Assembly (NCBI RefSeq): GCF_016879755.1
Contig: NZ_WOFU01000001.1
Coordinates: 930,001-994,000 of the forward strand
Reading direction: 5' to 3'
Length of the DNA: 64,000 nt
Source: Bacillus sp. B15-48
GTDB taxonomy: Bacteria > Bacillota > Bacilli > Bacillales > Cytobacillaceae
Part shown: positions 59,853-64,000 of the stretch, in pieces
How the letters are laid out: each line of letters starts with the position of its first letter
Position numbering within the stretch: the stretch's first letter is position 1
Notes under the pieces: generated by a model
The model's input: the letters and a program-made list of their open reading frames with translations, nothing else
Database searches by the model: none
Told to the model about the DNA's origin: nothing
Position numbers and translations under genes: made by a program

Positions 59853-61094
59853 TTAATATTCAGGGTAAAGTACAAATTTCGAAGTCAAGTCTTCAACGCG
59901 CTTGCTTGCTTCTGCTAGCTTTTCTTCGTTGTCATGGTTTTTAAGTGTAAAGGCAATGATTGACGCAATTTCATCCATGTCTTCTAGTCCGAAGCCACGG
60001 CTAGTTACAGCAGCTGTTCCAATGCGGATCCCGCTTGTAACGAATGGACTTGCAGGGTCAAATGGAATCGTATTTTTATTCACTGTAATCCCAACTTCAT
60101 CGAGGACATGCTCAGCGACCTTTCCAGTTAAATCAAGTGAGCGTGTGTCGATCAAAATTAAGTGATTGTCTGTTCCGCCAGAAACGAGCGTAATGCCTTC
60201 TTTTTGCAGTCCTTCTGCAAGGCGCTTCGCATTGGCAACGATATTGCCCGCATACTCTTTAAAACTTTCTTGAAGTGTTTCGCCAAAAGCAACGGCTTTC
60301 GCAGAAATGACATGCATAAGCGGTCCACCTTGGATTCCAGGGAAGATCGATTTATCAATTTTCTTCGCAAATTCTTCACGGCAAAGAATCATTCCGCCAC
60401 GTGGTCCGCGAAGCGTTTTATGTGTTGTCGTTGTCACAAAATCAGCATAAGGAACTGGATTTTGATGATAACCTGCAGCGACAAGACCAGCGATATGCGC
60501 CATATCGACCATTAAGTATGCACCGATTTCATCAGCAATTTCACGGAATTTTTTAAAATCAATTTCACGTGGGTAGGCACTTGCACCAGCAACGATTAAC
60601 TTCGGCTTATGCTCAAGTGCTTTTTGACGAACATCATCATAATTGATGAGATGTGTTTCTTCATCTACGCCGTATTCAATAAAGTTGTATTGAACACCAC
60701 TGAAGTTTACTGGACTTCCGTGTGTTAAGTGTCCACCATGAGACAAGTTCATTCCAAGCACTGTGTCGCCTTGATTTAAAATCGTAAAATAAACCGCCAT
60801 ATTCGCCTGTGCACCAGAGTGGGGTTGAACGTTAACATGCTCCGCTCCGAAGATTTCCTTTGCGCGATCACGAGCGATATCTTCAACAATATCGACGTAT
60901 TCACAGCCACCATAATAACGCTTTGCTGGATAGCCTTCCGCATATTTATTCGTTAACACTGATCCTTGCGCTTCCATCACTGCTTCTGAAACAAAGTTTT
61001 CAGAGGCAATTAACTCGATTTTCGTGCGTTGACGTCCTAATTCTTTTTGAATCGCTTCAAATACTTTTGAATCCTGCTCCTTAAGATGCTTCAT
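59853..61094 (-). CDS. glyA: serine hydroxymethyltransferase
   Basis: The 413-residue PLP enzyme interconverts serine and glycine with tetrahydrofolate and supplies one-carbon units. The PLP Lys lies in [32 protein letters not shown] is typical. ATG at 61094 has a gggggat-type ribosome site; an in-frame earlier codon is less likely. Genes upstream (ywlG, rpiB) keep the B. subtilis order. Confidence 0.96.
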   Translation of the reverse strand: MKHLKEQDSKVFEAIQKELGRQRTKIELIASENFVSEAVMEAQGSVLTNKYAEGYPAKRYYGGCEYVDIVEDIARDRAKEIFGAEHVNVQPHSGAQANMAVYFTILNQGDTVLGMNLSHGGHLTHGSPVNFSGVQYNFIEYGVDEETHLINYDDVRQKALEHKPKLIVAGASAYPREIDFKKFREIADEIGAYLMVDMAHIAGLVAAGYHQNPVPYADFVTTTTHKTLRGPRGGMILCREEFAKKIDKSIFPGIQGGPLMHVISAKAVAFGETLQESFKEYAGNIVANAKRLAEGLQKEGITLVSGGTDNHLILIDTRSLDLTGKVAEHVLDEVGITVNKNTIPFDPASPFVTSGIRIGTAAVTSRGFGLEDMDEIASIIAFTLKNHDNEEKLAEASKRVEDLTSKFVLYPEY

Positions 61095-61221
61095 TGTAAT
61101 CCCCCTAATTATAAAATAAGTCATTTTTTACGTTCGTATAGTGTGAAAATTCATTTTTATTGTAGCCGATGTTTGTATAAAAAGGAAGCATGAAAACAAT
61201 AAATTTTCGTGATTTTTATAA

Positions 61222-61247
61222 AAAAACGCTTACTTTTGCGTTTTTTA
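61222..61247 (-). terminator. terminator-like hairpin in the glyA leader
   Basis: The perfect arms aaaaacgc / gcgttttt are followed by T-runs on both sides, 130 bases before glyA. It could be a second terminator for ywlG or an attenuator of glyA. No antiterminator structure was recognised. Confidence 0.5.
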
Positions 61248-61319
61248 GCCAAAACAAAATTCAAATAAATATTAATCCGGCAAAATACTTAATTAATGTT
61301 CGTGTTTTCCCTTAGTAAA

Positions 61320-61340
61320 AAAGCTCCACCGAGGAGCCTT
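61320..61340 (-). terminator. terminator of ywlG
   Basis: The stem aagctcc / ggagcctt is followed on the minus strand by a T-run, just after the ywlG stop. Confidence 0.8.
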
Positions 61341-61342
61341 TG

Positions 61343-61897
61343 TTAACATGATTCGTTTTCTTTCCGCTTTTCATACACAGCCCGGACGCCGCCGATGAGC
61401 TTTGGCCTCGTCGTTGCCAATGTGACGAAGGCATCCCCGACCGTTTTTTGCGTGACACGAACGGGTACCGCGACATGTTTAAGATGCATGCCGATAAAAG
61501 TACTACCGATGTCAATTCCTGCATCCGCCTTAATAAATTCAACAACGACAGGGTCTTTCATTTTATGATAAGCATATGTAGCCATTGCTCCTCCGGCTGT
61601 GCGGACAGGAACAACTGACACCTCTTCAAGCTGCAGGCGCTCTGCCGTCGCTCTTTCGACAACAAGGGCACGGTTCAAATGTTCGCAGCATTGAAAAGCA
61701 AGCTCAGCTTCTACCTCGCTTTGCAGCTGGCGAAACAATAATGACGCCACTTCTTCTGAGCCTTGTGTGCCAATTTTCTTGCCGATAATCTCACTTGTGC
61801 TGCAGCCGATTACTAAACAATGACGCTTGCTCAACTTCACTATTTCTTTAAATTCTGAAAGGATCGCGTTAAACTCGACTTCCCATTGATCCATCAT
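61343..61897 (-). CDS. ywlG: YwlG, TIGR01440/DUF436 family protein
   Basis: About 184 residues of a conserved family of unknown function, with [23 protein letters not shown] near the N-terminus and [15 protein letters not shown]-like core (here [15 protein letters not shown]). The ATG at 61897 lies one base after the rpiB stop, so translation is coupled. A longer frame overlaps rpiB and is less likely. Confidence 0.88.
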   Translation of the reverse strand: MMDQWEVEFNAILSEFKEIVKLSKRHCLVIGCSTSEIIGKKIGTQGSEEVASLLFRQLQSEVEAELAFQCCEHLNRALVVERATAERLQLEEVSVVPVRTAGGAMATYAYHKMKDPVVVEFIKADAGIDIGSTFIGMHLKHVAVPVRVTQKTVGDAFVTLATTRPKLIGGVRAVYEKRKENESC

Positions 61898-61898
61898 C

Positions 61899-62339
61899 TT
61901 ATTTGTTCTCGTATTCCGAAATTTTGCCAATGCGGTTTGCATGGCGGCCACCTTCAAAATCGGATGTTAGCCAAGCTTGAGCAATTTCACGTGCGAGCCC
62001 AGGTCCGATTACACGCTCACCCATCGCAATGATATTGCTGTCATTATGAAGGCGCGTTAATTTTGCACTAAATACATCGTGGACGAGCGCACAGCGAATT
62101 CCTTTTACTTTATTTGCGGCGATGCTCATGCCAATGCCTGTCCCACAGATAAGAATTCCGCGGTCAAACTCACCTGCGGCCACTTTTTCGGCAACTGGCA
62201 AGGCATAATCAGGATAATCAACAGAAGTCTCGCAATCACAACCGAAATCTTCGTATTCAATTCCCAATTCTTCCATTAAAGCTTTAATTTCTTCACGGAT
62301 TTTGATTCCGCCGTGGTCAGACGCAATTGCAACTTTCAT
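61899..62339 (-). CDS. rpiB: ribose-5-phosphate isomerase B
   Basis: The 146-residue RpiB/LacAB-family enzyme interconverts ribose 5-phosphate and ribulose 5-phosphate. It has [14 protein letters not shown] and the active-site [17 protein letters not shown] (catalytic Cys). ATG at 62339 follows gggggaa. In B. subtilis the gene is ywlF. Confidence 0.93.
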   Translation of the reverse strand: MKVAIASDHGGIKIREEIKALMEELGIEYEDFGCDCETSVDYPDYALPVAEKVAAGEFDRGILICGTGIGMSIAANKVKGIRCALVHDVFSAKLTRLHNDSNIIAMGERVIGPGLAREIAQAWLTSDFEGGRHANRIGKISEYENK

Positions 62340-62403
62340 CACTGTTCCCCCTAATAAATTCTATCGTTATTCTCTCACAAACGTCTGAAAATATCATTTA
62401 TTT

Positions 62404-62838
62404 TCACCATTTTTCAATCGACTTTTCAATCGCCTTCCTAATTTGTTCAAAAGTGGCACGGTAATTTTCTAGACTGCCGCCATACGGATCGGAAATATCA
62501 GCATACCCTTGTTCTCCCGCGAACTCTTTAAGAGTAAATGTTTTTCCATTCGCATTTGGAAAGTTCGTAATAACCGCTTGTTTATGGCTTTCTGTCATCG
62601 TTAATACAAACGTTGCCCAGTCCACTTCTTGCACCGATAACTGCGTCGATTGATGCTCGAATTCAATTTCTTGTTCCGCCAACACTTTGAGTGCATTTGC
62701 TGAAGCTGGGCTTCCATTAAGCGCATATACTCCTGCTGATTTAACCTGTACAGTGGGAATCTGCTTTGCTTTTAAAATTGCCTCTGCCATCGGGCTGCGG
62801 CAAGTATTTCCCGTACAAACAAATAAAACTCTTTCCAT
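62404..62838 (-). CDS. ywlE: protein arginine phosphatase YwlE
   Basis: A 144-residue low-molecular-weight phosphatase with the P-loop VCTGNTCRS (Cys 8 to Arg 14). Thr 12 corresponds to the residue that makes B. subtilis YwlE specific for phospho-arginine. The C-terminal catalytic Asp lies in DISDPYGG. It reverses McsB-type arginine marking. The position between rpiB and mntP fits. Confidence 0.95.
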   Translation of the reverse strand: MERVLFVCTGNTCRSPMAEAILKAKQIPTVQVKSAGVYALNGSPASANALKVLAEQEIEFEHQSTQLSVQEVDWATFVLTMTESHKQAVITNFPNANGKTFTLKEFAGEQGYADISDPYGGSLENYRATFEQIRKAIEKSIEKW

Positions 62839-62898
62839 TCAGCACACCCTCCCTATCTATTTTTATTATACTTCGTTCTATTAACAGCATAAAGAAAA

Positions 62899-62914
62899 CT
62901 CGCCGATTGGCGAG
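62899..62914 (-). terminator. terminator of mntP
   Basis: The perfect stem ctcgcc / ggcgag with loop gatt is followed on the minus strand by a T-run (gagttttctt). Confidence 0.85.
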
Positions 62915-62922
62915 CCTGATTG

Positions 62923-63468
62923 TTAAAGCGGAAGCAAGAATTTCAGTCCGAAGGCAAGTAAAATGCTACCGCCGAGCGCCTCGCTGTAATTTCCGAGAAA
63001 GCCTTGCATCCTTCTACCGAGCAATAAACCTGCCCAAGTTAATACCGTTGCCACCGCACCAAAGCAAATAAGGACGAGCGCGGTTTTTGCTCCATAAATT
63101 CCAAGCGTTAACCCCGCGGAAAAACTATCAAGGCTCACCCCAAAGGCAAAGAAAATCAGGCCCTTCCCGACTGGCTCAATGAAAGTCGATTCTTCTTCTT
63201 TAAAACTGGACCAGATCATTTGTACCCCTAAAAGAATGAGCAAAAGCCCGCCAAGAACACTTGCTATCGAACCGAATTGTTCAGATAAAAAGCGGCCAGC
63301 AATCATTCCAAATAGCGGCATCCAAATATGAAAAAGACCAATGGTAATGCCTATTTTGAAAATCTGCCTCAGCGTTAGTTTGAACATTCCCATGCCGAGA
63401 CCGACTGAAAATGCGTCCATTCCTAGCGCAAAAGCCATTAAAATGAGGGTAATCAATCCACCAAGCAT
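62923..63468 (-). CDS. mntP: manganese exporter MntP
   Basis: A 181-residue, six-helix membrane protein of the MntP family (YwlD) with the two family repeats ([17 protein letters not shown] and [17 protein letters not shown]), whose Asp residues lie in the ion path. It exports excess manganese. A stem-loop immediately upstream includes the ribosome site. No yybP-ykoY manganese riboswitch was recognised. Confidence 0.93.
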   Translation of the reverse strand: MLGGLITLILMAFALGMDAFSVGLGMGMFKLTLRQIFKIGITIGLFHIWMPLFGMIAGRFLSEQFGSIASVLGGLLLILLGVQMIWSSFKEEESTFIEPVGKGLIFFAFGVSLDSFSAGLTLGIYGAKTALVLICFGAVATVLTWAGLLLGRRMQGFLGNYSEALGGSILLAFGLKFLLPL

Positions 63469-63476
63469 CTTTTAGC

Positions 63477-63519
63477 CTCCCTTGGACTTGCTATACAAGC
63501 ATATGCACGTCCAAGAGGG
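63477..63519 (-). promoter_or_regulatory. stem-loop that contains the mntP ribosome site
   Basis: On the minus strand CTCTTGGAC pairs with GTCCAAGGGAG. The right arm includes most of the GGGAGG ribosome site 6 bases before the mntP start, so the fold would hide it. The loop is 20-odd bases. A translational switch is possible; the trigger is unknown. Confidence 0.5.
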
Positions 63520-63552
63520 TTTAGAAGTGAGGATTTTCAGGTGGGTTGTTTT

Positions 63553-63660
63553 AATGAGAGTGGTGGAATTTTAGTTGGGGGAGGTTGGTTTGATGAGAGT
63601 GGTGGAATTTTAGTTGGGGGAGGTTGTTTAATCAAGTAGTGGATTTTAGTTGAGGTAAGT
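63553..63660. repeat. 39-bp direct repeat at the edge of array F
   Basis: atgagagtggtggaatttta plus gttgggggaggttg begins at 63554 and 63593 (39 bp apart). A third degenerate copy begins at about 63631 (atcaagtagtggattttagttg). The third copy already contains AGTAGT, so it grades into the palindrome array. Confidence 0.8.
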
Positions 63661-63960
63661 TGTTTAATCCGAGTAGTGGGATAAACCGTGTTTATGAGCC
63701 TGTTTTAATACTAGTACTGGGAATAAGTCCATTTTGGGCCGTGTTTTATTACTAGTACTTGGATTAAGTCGATTTTTTGCCGTTTTTTATTGCTAGTACT
63801 GGGATTATATCGGCGTTTTAACCTTCGTTTATTGCCAGTACTCGGATTAACAGCTCATTTTACGCCGTTTTATTTCGAGTACTAGCAATATATCAACGAA
63901 ATTTACTGTTTTTAATCCGAGTACTTGGATAAAAAAACGTGTTACCAGCATTATCGCTCA
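63630..63960. repeat. AGTACT palindrome array F
   Basis: Six AGTACT cores (63713, 63754, 63795, 63837, 63878, 63920) are preceded by AGTAGT variants at 63635 and 63672. The gaps from 63672 onward are 41, 41, 41, 42, 41 and 42, the most regular array of the window. It ends with gttaccagcattatcg, like array E, and reaches nearly to the window edge. Confidence 0.95.
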
Positions 63961-64000
63961 AAAAACTTAAGATGCTCTTCGGCCAAATGTTCATAAATGA

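Noticed and set aside
61120-61310. PurBox-like CGAAC motifs upstream of glyA (near 61130 and 61297)
   Set aside because: Only the short core matches and the two lie about 170 bp apart, not the 16-17 bp needed for PurR.
63469-63530. yybP-ykoY manganese riboswitch before mntP
   Set aside because: The conserved GGGGAGUA-type core is absent; only a simple hairpin is present.

Overview
The window is chromosomal DNA from a spore-forming member of the Bacillaceae. It carries spoIID, spoIIID, spoIIQ, mbl, ywmB, ywzB, ywpF, ywlE and ywlG, and the gene order resembles the B. subtilis atp / murA-spoIID-spoIIQ / mbl / upp-glyA-ywlG-rpiB-ywlE region. Base composition is moderate, most genes have strong GGAGG-type ribosome sites, and no complete insertion sequence, prophage, tRNA or rRNA gene was seen. 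The species cannot be fixed from sequence alone.

Layout. 1-1735: 3' end of an ECF-type metal (nickel/cobalt) uptake cluster. 2405-5712: two duplicated DoxX genes, a crcB fluoride-channel pair, a small membrane protein and a truncated DUF3231 gene. 6098-11060: glucuronate isomerase plus a TRAP transporter, probably a hexuronate uptake and use module. 11870-13999: a YknX/YknW-like pair without its ABC partners. 14234-18989: SWIM zinc-finger protein and SNF2 helicase (ywqB/ywqA-like). 19615-25579: nudix hydrolase, DUF2062, BCCT transporter, ssbB, ywpF, an unusual lipoprotein, fabZ and an EpuA-family protein. 25722-37761: mbl, spoIIID with a usd-like leader ORF, a 51-residue membrane protein, a PBP3-type transpeptidase, spoIIQ, a VanZ-like gene, a NERD-domain gene, spoIID, murA, ywmB and ywzB. 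37987-48445: an 11-gene complex I operon (nuoABCDHIJKLMN, no nuoEFG). 48742-55941: the complete F1Fo ATP synthase operon. 56184-63468: a Vpr-type protease, then upp, glyA, ywlG, rpiB, ywlE and mntP.

The genes are mostly ordinary; the unusual content lies between them. Six intergenic regions (about 1860-2290, 5735-6015, 19010-19530, 28265-28480, 32140-32790 and 63630-63930) are filled with a degenerate palindrome centred on AGTACT, consensus TAWTNCNAGTACTNGNAWTA, about 49 exact cores in all. Neighbouring cores are mostly 41-42 bp apart, otherwise near 31-34, 52-53 or 60 bp, that is, close to whole helical turns. A second, unrelated palindrome (AAGCGGA..TCCGCTTA) forms two four-site arrays, each with spacings of about 52/61/51 bp. 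A third motif (GTAGAGT) repeats every 21 bp. A 39-bp tandem repeat separates the SWIM and SNF2 genes, and a hairpin-rich repeat fills the gap between uxaC and the TRAP genes. The helically spaced palindrome arrays are the best candidate here for an undescribed chromosomal system, for example binding arrays for a dimeric DNA-binding protein. That function is inference; the repeats and their spacing are read directly.

How the parts work together: complex I and ATP synthase sit head to tail and form an energy block. SpoIID, SpoIIQ, SpoIIID and Mbl belong to the sporulation and cell-shape block, and the UxaC/TRAP genes form a sugar-acid module. All positions were read by eye; no homology search was run.
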